Shown here piece by piece: positions 28,682 to 37,360 of a stretch of 64,000 bases of DNA. Numbering within the stretch: position 1 is the first letter of the stretch; every line of letters starts with the position of its first letter. A model generated the notes under the pieces. That model was not told where the DNA came from. It worked only from the letters and a program-made list of their open reading frames with translations, and searched no databases. The translations under genes and the position numbers were made by a program. The stretch comes from Herminiimonas arsenitoxidans (lineage in GTDB: Bacteria; Pseudomonadota; Gammaproteobacteria; Burkholderiales; Burkholderiaceae_D), in contig NZ_LT671418.1 of assembly GCF_900130075.1 (NCBI RefSeq), positions 1,798,001-1,862,000 on the forward strand. Reading direction: 5' to 3'.

Positions 28682-29395
28682 ATGAAGCGTAGTGAGATGC
28701 GTCACAAAGTTCAAAACACCAGCCTCGGCTTTCTCGCCGGCTATGTGGATACATTAGGTTTCGTTGCACTGTTTGGTTTGTTTACTGCTCACGTCACAGG
28801 TAACTTTGTCTTGATCGGTGCAGAAATGGCGCATCCGCAAGGCGGACCGCTGTTACTCAAAATTCTCGCCTTCCCTGCCTTCATCTTTGGCGTTGTGATT
28901 GCCCGCCTGCTGATTGCCGTCTTGCTCAAGCGCGGCCAGCATGCGCTGTGGTACGCGTACATCCTGCAACTCATACTCTTGATCGCCTTCATGGTGCTCG
29001 GCTATCTCGCCAGCCCGATCGGCAATGAGCCAACGCTGATGGCAGAACTTGCAGGCATCGTCGGCGCGATGGCGATGGGCACGCACAGCGCTTGCGGCCG
29101 ATTGCTGCTCTCGCATCTGGCACCAACCGCGATGATGACCGGCAACGTCACCCAGCTCGTCATCGATTCGGTAGACGTGCTGCGCGGTGCCGCGGACGAG
29201 ACGATCAAACAACGCTGCGTTAAATTCCTGTGGCCGGTCCTCGCCTTTGGCGTAGGTGCAGTCGGTGCGGCTTTCGCTTATTCGTATGCCGGTTTTCTGG
29301 CGCTGTTGCTGCCCATCGCCATTCTGCTCTACCTGATGTACATCGAGCGCGGCATGATCAAGAAAATACACAAGTCCAAGCAGGTCGCCGCCTGA
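28682..29395 (+). CDS. YoaK/DUF1275-family membrane protein
   Basis: The 237-residue protein has about six membrane spans. The family opening LGFLAGYVDTLGFVALFGLFTAHVTGNFVLIG is at residues 16-47, and the repeat-like GNVTQLVIDSVDV is near 150-162. I chose ATG at 28682, preceded by TGGAGGA at good spacing; the frame extends back to 28571 through the inverted repeat, but those residues are not family-like. DUF1275 members are proposed transporters of unknown substrate. It is probably monocistronic and may be controlled by the dyad at 28565-28611. Confidence 0.85.
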   Translation: MKRSEMRHKVQNTSLGFLAGYVDTLGFVALFGLFTAHVTGNFVLIGAEMAHPQGGPLLLKILAFPAFIFGVVIARLLIAVLLKRGQHALWYAYILQLILLIAFMVLGYLASPIGNEPTLMAELAGIVGAMAMGTHSACGRLLLSHLAPTAMMTGNVTQLVIDSVDVLRGAADETIKQRCVKFLWPVLAFGVGAVGAAFAYSYAGFLALLLPIAILLYLMYIERGMIKKIHKSKQVAA

Positions 29396-29619
29396 CTCTT
29401 CCGAGTAGCGCTTTCAAAACTGTCCTCGTAATATCCATCCCCGCACACGCTGTCGCGGGGATTTTCATAGCTGGCATTCCCTTGCACAAACAGCATCCAA
29501 TACCACGGGAATAGCGACGGCAAACGACACATAGCCATTTATGGCTCAATACTCCACCTGCTACGGTAAAATGCCCTTTACTTCTTAACATTGCGCTACC
29601 AAGCCCAGAACACGTATCC

Positions 29620-31371
29620 ATGAGCAACGATTCAAAAAACGGCAGCACCAATCCGACTCCAGCCCCTTCCAACTTCCTGCGCGCCATCATCGAAGCCGAT
29701 CTCGCCGCCGGCAAACACGAAAAACGTGTGGGCAAAGACGGCCAGCCGCTGCCAACAGTCATCACTCGCTTCCCGCCAGAACCTAACGGTTACCTGCACA
29801 TTGGTCACGCCAAATCGATCTGCCTCAACTTCGGCCTCGCGCGCGATTACGCCGGCCGCTGCAACCTGCGCTTCGACGACACCAATCCGACCAAGGAAGA
29901 ACAGGAATACGTAGACACCATCATCGACAGCGTCAAATGGCTGGGCTTTGACTGGAAAGAAGACAATAAGGAACACCTCTACTTCGCCAGCGACTACTTC
30001 GACCAGTTGTATGCAATGGCCGAATACCTGATCAATCAGGGTCACGCCTATGTCGACAGCCAATCCGCCGAAGACATGGCGAAGAACCGCGGCAACTTCG
30101 GTGAGCCGGGCAAGAACTCGCCTTTCCGTGACCGCCCTGCAGCCGAATCGCTAGACATGTTCCGTCGCATGAAGGCTGGCGAATTCAAGGATGGCGAGCA
30201 CATCCTGCGCGCCAAGATCGACATGGCATCACCGAACATGAACTTGCGCGACCCGGCCATCTACCGCATACGTCACGCGCATCACCATCGCACCGGCGAC
30301 AAATGGTGCGTCTATCCGATGTACGACTACGCGCATCCGATTGAAGATGCGATAGAAAACATCACGCACTCCGTCTGCACGCTCGAATTCCAGGATCACC
30401 GTCCGTTCTACGACTGGATCCTCGAACGCCTGGCCGAAGGCGGCTTCTTCGCCAAGCCGCTACCGCATCAATATGAATTCTCACGCCTCAACCTGACCTA
30501 CATCGTCACAAGCAAACGCAAGCTGCGCCAACTGGTAGAAGAAAACATCGTCGAAGGCTGGGATGATCCGCGCATGCCTACCATCGTCGGCATGCGTCGT
30601 CGCGGTTACACACCGGAAGCGATCCAATTGATGTGCGAGCGTACAGGCGTCACCAAATCCGACGGCTGGATAGACTACAGCGTGCTCGAAGGTGCACTGC
30701 GCGAAGACCTGGATGAAAAAGCGCCACGCGCCATCGCCGTACTGCGTCCGCTCAAACTCATCATCGACAACTTCCCGGAAGGCGAAACCGTCGAATGCAC
30801 GGCACCAGTGCACCCGCATCACCCTGAACGCGGCAACCGCACTTTCCCGATCAGCAAAGAACTGTGGATAGAACAGGAAGACTTCATGGAAGTGCCAAGC
30901 AAAGGCTACTTCCGCCTCTTCCCCGGCAACAAGGCACGCTTGCGTTATGGCTACGTCGTTGAATGCGTCGGCGCGGACAAGGATGCAGACGGCAACATCA
31001 CCGCCGTCCACTGCACCTACTTCCCCGACAGCAAATCCGGCACAGAAGGTTCGGCCAATTACAAAGTCAAAGGCAATCTGCACTGGGTCAGCGCCGCACA
31101 CGCGCTGGAAGCAGAAGTACGCCTGTACGACCGCCTCTTCACCGACCCGCATCCAGATGCAGGCGGCAAGGACTTCAAACTCGCGTTGAATCCAGATTCG
31201 AAAGAAATCGTGAAAGCATTTGTAGAACCTGGCGTATCAGCAGTACAAGCGGATGAGAAGTTGCAGTTCGAACGTCATGGATATTTTGTTGCAGACCGCG
31301 TCGATAGCAAGGCTGGGAGGCCTGTGTTTAACCGGGTGGTGACTTTGAAGGATGGTTGGATTTTGAAATAA
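29620..31371 (+). CDS. glnS: Glutaminyl-tRNA synthetase
   Basis: The 583-residue class I synthetase charges tRNA-Gln directly. The HIGH motif appears as HIGHAK at residues 66-71, after FPPEPNGYL. The KMSKS counterpart is VTSKRKL near 290-296. The N-terminal 25 residues precede the catalytic core, and the C-terminal beta-barrel anticodon domain runs from about 350. Its presence means this organism need not use the Glu-tRNA(Gln) amidotransferase route for glutamine. Codon use is GC-rich, in sharp contrast to the next gene. Confidence 0.97.
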   Translation: MSNDSKNGSTNPTPAPSNFLRAIIEADLAAGKHEKRVGKDGQPLPTVITRFPPEPNGYLHIGHAKSICLNFGLARDYAGRCNLRFDDTNPTKEEQEYVDTIIDSVKWLGFDWKEDNKEHLYFASDYFDQLYAMAEYLINQGHAYVDSQSAEDMAKNRGNFGEPGKNSPFRDRPAAESLDMFRRMKAGEFKDGEHILRAKIDMASPNMNLRDPAIYRIRHAHHHRTGDKWCVYPMYDYAHPIEDAIENITHSVCTLEFQDHRPFYDWILERLAEGGFFAKPLPHQYEFSRLNLTYIVTSKRKLRQLVEENIVEGWDDPRMPTIVGMRRRGYTPEAIQLMCERTGVTKSDGWIDYSVLEGALREDLDEKAPRAIAVLRPLKLIIDNFPEGETVECTAPVHPHHPERGNRTFPISKELWIEQEDFMEVPSKGYFRLFPGNKARLRYGYVVECVGADKDADGNITAVHCTYFPDSKSGTEGSANYKVKGNLHWVSAAHALEAEVRLYDRLFTDPHPDAGGKDFKLALNPDSKEIVKAFVEPGVSAVQADEKLQFERHGYFVADRVDSKAGRPVFNRVVTLKDGWILK

Positions 31372-31430
31372 AAGTAATCACTTCCAGTTCATGTAATTAG
31401 CATCTCTATAACAATAACTACGAGACAGAA

Positions 31431-33968
31431 ATGACAAAAAAAGTTTTTATTAGTTACTCACACAAAGATGAGGTTTACAAAGAGGCTTTAGACGAGCATT
31501 TATCGATGTTAAAACGCAATAATGTTATTGCGTCGTGGAATGATCGCAAACTTATCCCGGGACAAAATTGGGCAAATGAGATATCCGAAAATTTAGATCA
31601 AGCTGATCTGATTCTTTTTCTCATTAGTTCTAGTTTCTTAGCATCAGACTACTGTTTTAATGTAGAGGCAAAGCGTGCTATTGAAATGCACGCTAACGGT
31701 AAGGCACAACTAATCCCAATCTTAGTCCGACCATGTGACTGGGAATCGTGTGAATTTTCGACACTTCAAGCAGTGCCCAAAGACGCGCAACCAATTTCCA
31801 CTTGGGACAATGAAGATCAAGCGTGGCTTGACGCTATCGGCGGAATCAAAAAACATATAGCACAATTCAAACCCGTATCAGCCAATTTGGTGAGCCATGT
31901 GAAAAATGACAAACCTCAAGTTAAAAATCAGGTGCTTGATTGGATAAATGACATTGAAGTTATCTTGACTCACCGCAAGGTAGACAAAGTAACTCTTGAT
32001 AACGTTTACGTCGCCCTTGATTTAGCGGTCGAACGCCAATCTAAATCTGAAGACATTCAGATCGTCTCTTCTGATCTGCTCTTTTCTAAGGCATCCCGAT
32101 ATTTAGTTTCTGGCGAGGAGCAACAAGGAAAAACAAGTTTATTAAAAAATCTTTATAAAGAATTTTTGAAACGAGAAGTTGCACCTCTCTATTTAGATGC
32201 ATCAGAAATCAAGCAATCAGACACGAAAAAGGTATTGTCTTCTGCCATTGAAAAACAATACCTCGACATGTCTTTTGCTAGTTTCATGGAAATATCAGAG
32301 AAAGTTCTACTTATCGACAATTTGCATGCGATTGGACTGAATACAAAATTCCGAGATAAATTTCTTTCCTCATTAAATGAAGATTTCCAAAGAATAATAA
32401 TTACCTGCAATTCTTCTTACAGCTACATAGTCCCAGAAATCTTCGCTTTAGACGAGTTTGAAAAATACGAGATTCTGAGTCTCGGACATATCAAAAGAGC
32501 TGAAATAGTAGAAAAATGGGTGGCGCTTGGCGTTGAAGAATCTATAGAAGAAAAAGATTTATTCGACCAATGTGATGAACTCAAATCTCGCCTAGATGCA
32601 ATTATTCGAAAAAATATTGTCCCAGCAAAACCAATCTATGTACTGATGCTGCTTCAAATGTTTGAGGCGTATTCTCAGCAAAACTTAGAATTGTCTTCGC
32701 ACGGCCATTGCTATCAACAATTGGTATATCAAGCATTTGATCATGCAGGAGTTCCCAAAAATGAGATCGATAAATATTTAAATGTATTGACTGAACTCTC
32801 ATGGGTTCTCCACAAAAATGACGGTGCAATTAATCAGCATGGTCTGGAAGTTTTTTTTAAGGAGTACGAAAAAACATATCTACCAGTTGATGGAGCTATC
32901 GTTATTCAGAAACTGAAATCCAATTCCATTCTTGCTGAGCAAGATTTTAAGATTCAATTTAAATACCCATATTTATATTATTTCTTTGCAGCTAAAAAAA
33001 TTGCTGAATCGTTCACGACTAACGATGATGTAAAAAATGAGGTTCGAAAGCTAATTGCGAATTTACATCGCGAGGATTACGCAAACATCCTCGTGTTTGT
33101 CACACATCACACGAAAGAAGCGTGGGTCTTAAGCGAGATAAAGGATGCATTGGACTCTTTTTTTATGGATCAAGAAGCTGCCACTCTATCCAGAGATCAG
33201 CTGGCATTCATGGATGAATTCATCGCAAAAATTCCTAATCTAGTTTTAGAACAAAGGGAAATTAGGGCAGAACGCACTAAGCACAACAAAAATCTAGATG
33301 AAATAGAGCACAGCGATCAGACTGAAAAACTTGGCGCAGTGGATTTATTAGCGACAATAAATAGAACGTTTAAAGGAATGGAGATTTCAGGACAAATTAT
33401 TAGAAACAGGCATGCGACGCTTACGCGAAAAGCACTCTTGGAACTGGCAAATCAAAGCGCAATGAGTGGATTGAGATTTTTAAATTTCTTCATTCAGATT
33501 TCTAATACTGCTAAAGCAGAAGTTATTAAACACATAGAAACAAAGCTTCAAGAACATCCTAATCTCACAAATACTGAAGTACAGCACGACGCAAAAGATG
33601 TCTTCCTACACATAACTTATGGGGTTATTAATGGTGTCGTCAAGAAAATTGCGTCGTCAATAGGATCAAAGGAAGCTAGTGAAATTTATGCCAGCATCGA
33701 AAAAGCCGCTCCTACACCTGCAGTGATTTTATTGAATCAAGCGATTGAATTGCATTTCAAGCGGAACCTAGATATTTCCTCCATATCTGTGACAGCTGAA
33801 AAACTGAAAGGCAATCCTATATGTACTCGAATACTGAAGGAAATGGTCATCCAGCACACTTATATGTTCCCTGTTGGTTATAAAGAAAAACAGCAACTGG
33901 CGGAGTTACTCAATTTTTCTATGCAGGGCCAACGATTAATGGATCTGAAAAAAATAGGAAAAGCCTAG
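31431..33968 (+). CDS. TIR-domain P-loop ATPase (STAND-like), candidate anti-phage protein
   Basis: The 845-residue protein has an N-terminal TIR domain (about 1-145) starting KKVFISYSHKDE. It contains Trp36 and the LFLISSSFLASDYC strand-loop, with Glu79 in the position of the NADase catalytic glutamate. A P-loop domain follows at about 190-400: Walker A GEEQQGKTS at 228-236, Walker B-like VLLIDN at 292-297, and sensor-like IIITCNSS at 322-329. The remaining 440 residues are helical and not recognised. The gene is clearly AT-rich against its GC-rich neighbours, as expected for transfer. By analogy it may sense phage and deplete NAD; that is inference. Confidence 0.8.
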   Translation: MTKKVFISYSHKDEVYKEALDEHLSMLKRNNVIASWNDRKLIPGQNWANEISENLDQADLILFLISSSFLASDYCFNVEAKRAIEMHANGKAQLIPILVRPCDWESCEFSTLQAVPKDAQPISTWDNEDQAWLDAIGGIKKHIAQFKPVSANLVSHVKNDKPQVKNQVLDWINDIEVILTHRKVDKVTLDNVYVALDLAVERQSKSEDIQIVSSDLLFSKASRYLVSGEEQQGKTSLLKNLYKEFLKREVAPLYLDASEIKQSDTKKVLSSAIEKQYLDMSFASFMEISEKVLLIDNLHAIGLNTKFRDKFLSSLNEDFQRIIITCNSSYSYIVPEIFALDEFEKYEILSLGHIKRAEIVEKWVALGVEESIEEKDLFDQCDELKSRLDAIIRKNIVPAKPIYVLMLLQMFEAYSQQNLELSSHGHCYQQLVYQAFDHAGVPKNEIDKYLNVLTELSWVLHKNDGAINQHGLEVFFKEYEKTYLPVDGAIVIQKLKSNSILAEQDFKIQFKYPYLYYFFAAKKIAESFTTNDDVKNEVRKLIANLHREDYANILVFVTHHTKEAWVLSEIKDALDSFFMDQEAATLSRDQLAFMDEFIAKIPNLVLEQREIRAERTKHNKNLDEIEHSDQTEKLGAVDLLATINRTFKGMEISGQIIRNRHATLTRKALLELANQSAMSGLRFLNFFIQISNTAKAEVIKHIETKLQEHPNLTNTEVQHDAKDVFLHITYGVINGVVKKIASSIGSKEASEIYASIEKAAPTPAVILLNQAIELHFKRNLDISSISVTAEKLKGNPICTRILKEMVIQHTYMFPVGYKEKQQLAELLNFSMQGQRLMDLKKIGKA

Positions 33969-33986
33969 TCAGCTATCTATTCAATC

Positions 33987-34442
33987 ATGAACGCTCTCAT
34001 TGCATTTTTTCATCACATCGCCTTCCTAGCAATCATGCTGACGCTTGCCTTCGAAATGCTGCTGCTGAAGCAACCGCTAACGCTGGCCTCTGCGAAAAAA
34101 ATCCAGCGCTACGACGCCATCTACGGTGTCGCCGCTGGCCTGATCATTATCATCGGTGGTTTGCGTGTGATGTATTTTGAAAAAGGCGCTGACTACTACA
34201 TGCACAGCGCGCCCTTCATCATCAAGATGGTGCTCTTCCTCATCGTTGGCTTGATCTCTATTCACCCAACCATGACTTTTTTGAAGTGGAATAAATCGCT
34301 GAAACAAGGCGTCGTGCCTGAACTAAGTGATGTACAGAACCGCAAGCTGCGCGGCATCATCCATCTGGAACTGACTCTGCTCGGCTTGATGATTCTGTGT
34401 GCAGCGATGGCGGCCAAGGGTATAGGTTACTTTGGCGTATAA
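33987..34442 (+). CDS. DUF2214-family membrane protein
   Basis: The 151-residue protein has four hydrophobic segments at about 6-25, 43-65, 75-95 and 125-148. The central YDAIYGVAAGLIIIIGGLRVMYFEKGADYYMHSAPFIIK block is the DUF2214 pattern. Function is unknown. It starts 18 bases after the TIR gene but has the GC-rich codon use of the core genome, so the close spacing probably reflects where the TIR gene was inserted rather than a functional pairing. Confidence 0.8.
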   Translation: MNALIAFFHHIAFLAIMLTLAFEMLLLKQPLTLASAKKIQRYDAIYGVAAGLIIIIGGLRVMYFEKGADYYMHSAPFIIKMVLFLIVGLISIHPTMTFLKWNKSLKQGVVPELSDVQNRKLRGIIHLELTLLGLMILCAAMAAKGIGYFGV

Positions 34443-34456
34443 GTGCGACGCCTGCG

Positions 34457-35404
34457 TTAGCGTTTCTTCTTGACGACGACTTCCGGGACTTGGCCCAGAG
34501 GCTGCATCGCCCTTATGGTTTCCAGAAATAAACGCAAGCGTGCTGGATAGTAGCGCGCATGCGGATACACCAGATACACCGGCAACGGCGGCGCATTCCA
34601 TTCAGGCGCGAGGCGTACCAAGCGTCCCTGTGCAATATCATCAGCGACCAACCATGCTGAAATAATTCCCGCACCCAATCCCGCCAACACTGCAGTGCGC
34701 AATGCGTACAGACTGTCTGTGCTCATACGCGGTTGTATGGTGAAGTGATGTTCCGCACCATCTGACTGTCGCGTCAGCATCACCTCTTCACGATAAAAAG
34801 TACGGAAAGCCAGCCACGGCAGCGTGTGCAAATCCTCTACCTGCAAAGGCTGCGAATTGCTCTTCAGATGCTGCGGCGATGCCACCACGATGCGTGGCAC
34901 TTCGAAGAGCTTGATCGCGACCACGGAAGGATTGTCGACCACGCCGACCTGAATCGCGCAATCTATCCCTTCAGCGATAAAGTCGGGGCGACGGTCATGC
35001 AACATCCATTCAACGGCGACACGCGGATAACGGCCAAGGTAATCGGCCAGCGGCTTGATCAAATGCTCTTGGCCGAAGGCGTGCGGCACCAGCACGCGTA
35101 AAGTGCCTTCCGGCTCATCCTGCGTGCCGCGCAGATCAGCTTCCATCTCTTTCCAGTTATCGAGCAAATCCTTGGCATGCGCAAAGCAACGCTCGCCATC
35201 GGCTGTGAGCTTCATGACGTGCGTGGATCGTTGCAGCAGGCGCAAACCCAGGCTGCGCTCTAGCGCCTGCAAGCGACGGCTGACGGTAGGCTGGCTGGTT
35301 TTGAGCTGCTCAGCCGCAGCCGACAAGCTGCCCGTCTCGACGATGCGGACAAAGGTTTGCATCAGCTCAATGCGGTCTACCCCTGGATTTCCCGATTCTT
35401 TCAT
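34457..35404 (-). CDS. LysR-family transcriptional regulator
   Basis: The 315-residue protein has an N-terminal winged helix at about residues 9-68 (IELMQTFVRIVETGSLSAAAEQLKTSQPTVSRRLQALE) and a LysR substrate-binding domain from about 95. The domain resembles the CrgA/DsdC-like group that often controls an adjacent divergent gene. It is divergent from the MFS gene at 35500, with about 95 bases between starts, so it probably regulates that transporter and itself. The inducer is unknown. Confidence 0.93.
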   Translation of the reverse strand: MKESGNPGVDRIELMQTFVRIVETGSLSAAAEQLKTSQPTVSRRLQALERSLGLRLLQRSTHVMKLTADGERCFAHAKDLLDNWKEMEADLRGTQDEPEGTLRVLVPHAFGQEHLIKPLADYLGRYPRVAVEWMLHDRRPDFIAEGIDCAIQVGVVDNPSVVAIKLFEVPRIVVASPQHLKSNSQPLQVEDLHTLPWLAFRTFYREEVMLTRQSDGAEHHFTIQPRMSTDSLYALRTAVLAGLGAGIISAWLVADDIAQGRLVRLAPEWNAPPLPVYLVYPHARYYPARLRLFLETIRAMQPLGQVPEVVVKKKR

Positions 35405-35499
35405 GCGTTAAGCGTATAACAAATGTACGTTTAGAGCTACTACCACGGAAAAATCACTACGAGGAGAATGCAACACATCGCTAAATACAAGGATTCATC

Positions 35500-36717
35500 A
35501 TGTTGGTTATTCAATCCACACATACAAGCCAGAATGCAGAAAAAGCTGCATTGTCGCCTTCTCTGATACTGCTGCTGGCGACCGGCGCTGGTTTGAGTGT
35601 GGCTTCTCTTTATTACAGTCAGCCCATGTTGGGCGTACTCGGTGCGGACATCCATGCCAGCGATCGCATGATCGGCTTGGTGCCGACCTTGACGCAGTTG
35701 GGCTATGCGTTGGGCATTTTGCTGCTCGCACCTTTGGGTGATCGCTACGACCGCCGCACCATTATTTTGTGGAAGGCGGGCTTGCTTGCATTGGCGCTGT
35801 TGTTCAGCGGCCTTGCACCGAGCATTACGTGGCTGCTAGCAACCAGTCTGGTCATCGGACTGACGGCGACGATGGCGCAAGACATCGTCCCTGCTGCGGC
35901 AACACTGGCACCAGAATCGCATCGCGGAAAAATCGTCGGTACTGTGATGACAGGCTTGTTGCTCGGCATCTTGCTGTCACGCGTGATCAGCGGCTTTGGT
36001 GCGGAACGCTTCGGCTGGCGCTCGGTGTATGTTGCGGCTGCAGTTGGTGTTGCGATGATTGCTGTCGCTATCTGGCGCGGGCTCCCACGCTTCAAACCAA
36101 CAACGCAGTTGGCATATGGCGCATTGCTCGGCTCGATGATTCAGTTGTGGCGTCAGCATGGCGCGTTGCGTCAGGCCGCGCTTGCACAAGGTTTGCTGGC
36201 AGTTGGCTTCAGCGCGTTCTGGTCGACGCTGGCGGTCATGCTGCATGGCGAGCCTTTTCATTTAGGTAGCGCTGCGGCTGGTGCTTTCGGCCTGGCTGGT
36301 GCTGCTGGTGCATTGGCTGCTCCGTTGGCTGGTCGCCTTGCCGATAGACGCGGCCCCGAGTTGGTTACGCGCATCGGCGCTGGCTTGGCTGCCGTATCGT
36401 TTGCCGTGATGTTGCTTGCGCCATTGGTGCCGCCGCATATTCAGTTGGCGTTGATCGTGGTGAGTACGATAGGTTTTGATTTTGGCGTGCAAGCCACATT
36501 GGTCGCGCATCAAACCATGGTCTACGGCATAGATCCTGGCGCACGCAGCCGTTTGAATGCGTTGTTGTTTACCGGCATGTTCATCGGCATGGCGAGTGGC
36601 GCGGCATTGGGTAGTCTGATGCTGGCGCAATGGGGCTGGACTGGTGTTGTGGCACTGGCGACGATTTCTTCATTGGGCGCGTTGGCAGTGCGCTTGCTGC
36701 GCGGAAGCAAAACATAA
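35500..36717 (+). CDS. MFS transporter (drug/metabolite exporter type)
   Basis: The 405-residue protein has twelve predicted spans. The loop 2-3 motif reads PLGDRYDRRTIILW near 79-92, and LADRRGPELVTR near 278-289 repeats it in the second half. The subfamily resembles YgaY-like exporters often found beside LysR regulators. AAGGA precedes ATG at 35500. The gene is ended by a strong terminator at 36798-36831. The substrate is unknown. Confidence 0.9.
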   Translation: MLVIQSTHTSQNAEKAALSPSLILLLATGAGLSVASLYYSQPMLGVLGADIHASDRMIGLVPTLTQLGYALGILLLAPLGDRYDRRTIILWKAGLLALALLFSGLAPSITWLLATSLVIGLTATMAQDIVPAAATLAPESHRGKIVGTVMTGLLLGILLSRVISGFGAERFGWRSVYVAAAVGVAMIAVAIWRGLPRFKPTTQLAYGALLGSMIQLWRQHGALRQAALAQGLLAVGFSAFWSTLAVMLHGEPFHLGSAAAGAFGLAGAAGALAAPLAGRLADRRGPELVTRIGAGLAAVSFAVMLLAPLVPPHIQLALIVVSTIGFDFGVQATLVAHQTMVYGIDPGARSRLNALLFTGMFIGMASGAALGSLMLAQWGWTGVVALATISSLGALAVRLLRGSKT

Positions 36718-36755
36718 GTTGTTGCCGTGATTGTTGCGTAATGAAGATGCGTTAG

Positions 36756-36785
36756 GATATCGACTGAACATACCCGGTCGATATC
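36756..36785. repeat. GATATCGAC inverted repeat after the MFS gene
   Basis: GATATCGAC at 36756-36764 is repeated inverted as GTCGATATC at 36777-36785 around a 12-base loop. It sits between the MFS stop and the terminator at 36798, so it may be a first stem of a tandem 3' structure. Confidence 0.6.
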
Positions 36786-36797
36786 GCTCTTGATGAG

Positions 36798-36832
36798 ATG
36801 TCCGCTATTGTCTGATAGCGGACATTTTTTTG
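36798..36832 (+). terminator. Rho-independent terminator of the MFS gene
   Basis: ATGTCCGCTAT at 36798-36808 pairs with ATAGCGGACAT at 36815-36825, followed by a run of T. The stem has eleven pairs and a six-base loop. Confidence 0.92.
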
Positions 36833-36862
36833 TGCAGCACCATTAAATTATTGAGAACAAGC

Positions 36863-37255
36863 ATGAGCACATTTAAAAACGTCATCCTCTACACCGACAC
36901 AGACGGCTACGCGAAATTTCGTGAAGCAGACATCGCCCTGCCCGGCGGTTCGCCGAAAGCCATGCTGTCAGAACTATTTCCTTCCGATGGATTTCAGGTA
37001 CGCCACAGCCCGCCGGGCGTGAGCAGCGATTTTCATTGCACGACGACTGCACAATGGTTGGTTGTGTTGAGTGGCGAAATGGAAATTGGTTTGCGCGATG
37101 GCAGCAAGCGGACATTCAAGGCTGGCGATCATTTTTTCTCCAACGATGTGTTGCCTGAAGGCGCAACGTTCGACAGCGCAGTACATGGTCATAACAGCCG
37201 CGTCGTTGGCGATAATCCGTTGACTACCTTGTTTGTCAGGACTGGCAAAAATTAA
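36863..37255 (+). CDS. Small cupin-domain protein
   Basis: The 130-residue protein has a single cupin barrel. Residues around 46-63 (FQVRHSPPGVSSDFHCTTTAQWLVVLSGEMEIGLRDGS) and later KAGDHFFSNDVLPEGATFDS correspond to cupin motifs 1 and 2, with His residues as likely metal ligands. I chose ATG at 36863 (MSTFKNVILYTD); a longer frame begins inside the upstream terminator. The reaction is unknown. It has its own transcription unit after the MFS terminator. Confidence 0.75.
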   Translation: MSTFKNVILYTDTDGYAKFREADIALPGGSPKAMLSELFPSDGFQVRHSPPGVSSDFHCTTTAQWLVVLSGEMEIGLRDGSKRTFKAGDHFFSNDVLPEGATFDSAVHGHNSRVVGDNPLTTLFVRTGKN

Positions 37256-37273
37256 ACGCCAAATGCAGATACT

Positions 37274-37293
37274 CATCCCATAAGCATGGGATG
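37274..37293 (+). terminator. Weak hairpin after the cupin gene
   Basis: CATCCCA and TGGGATG flank a six-base loop 18 bases after the stop. No U-run follows. It resembles the hairpin after pyrF. Confidence 0.4.
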
Positions 37294-37360
37294 CCAAAAG
37301 CCGTGAATCTGTCGTGTAATGACGCACCTTTCACATCAGAAACATGGCCAATAATCCGCA

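Noticed and set aside
30481..31152. 223-codon frame opposite glnS
   Set aside because: Shadow of the synthetase gene on the other strand.
37270..37295. Possible dispersed repeat family TCCCAT-ATGGGA (also near 911-930)
   Set aside because: Only two short six-pair hairpins with differing loops; too little to call a repeat family.
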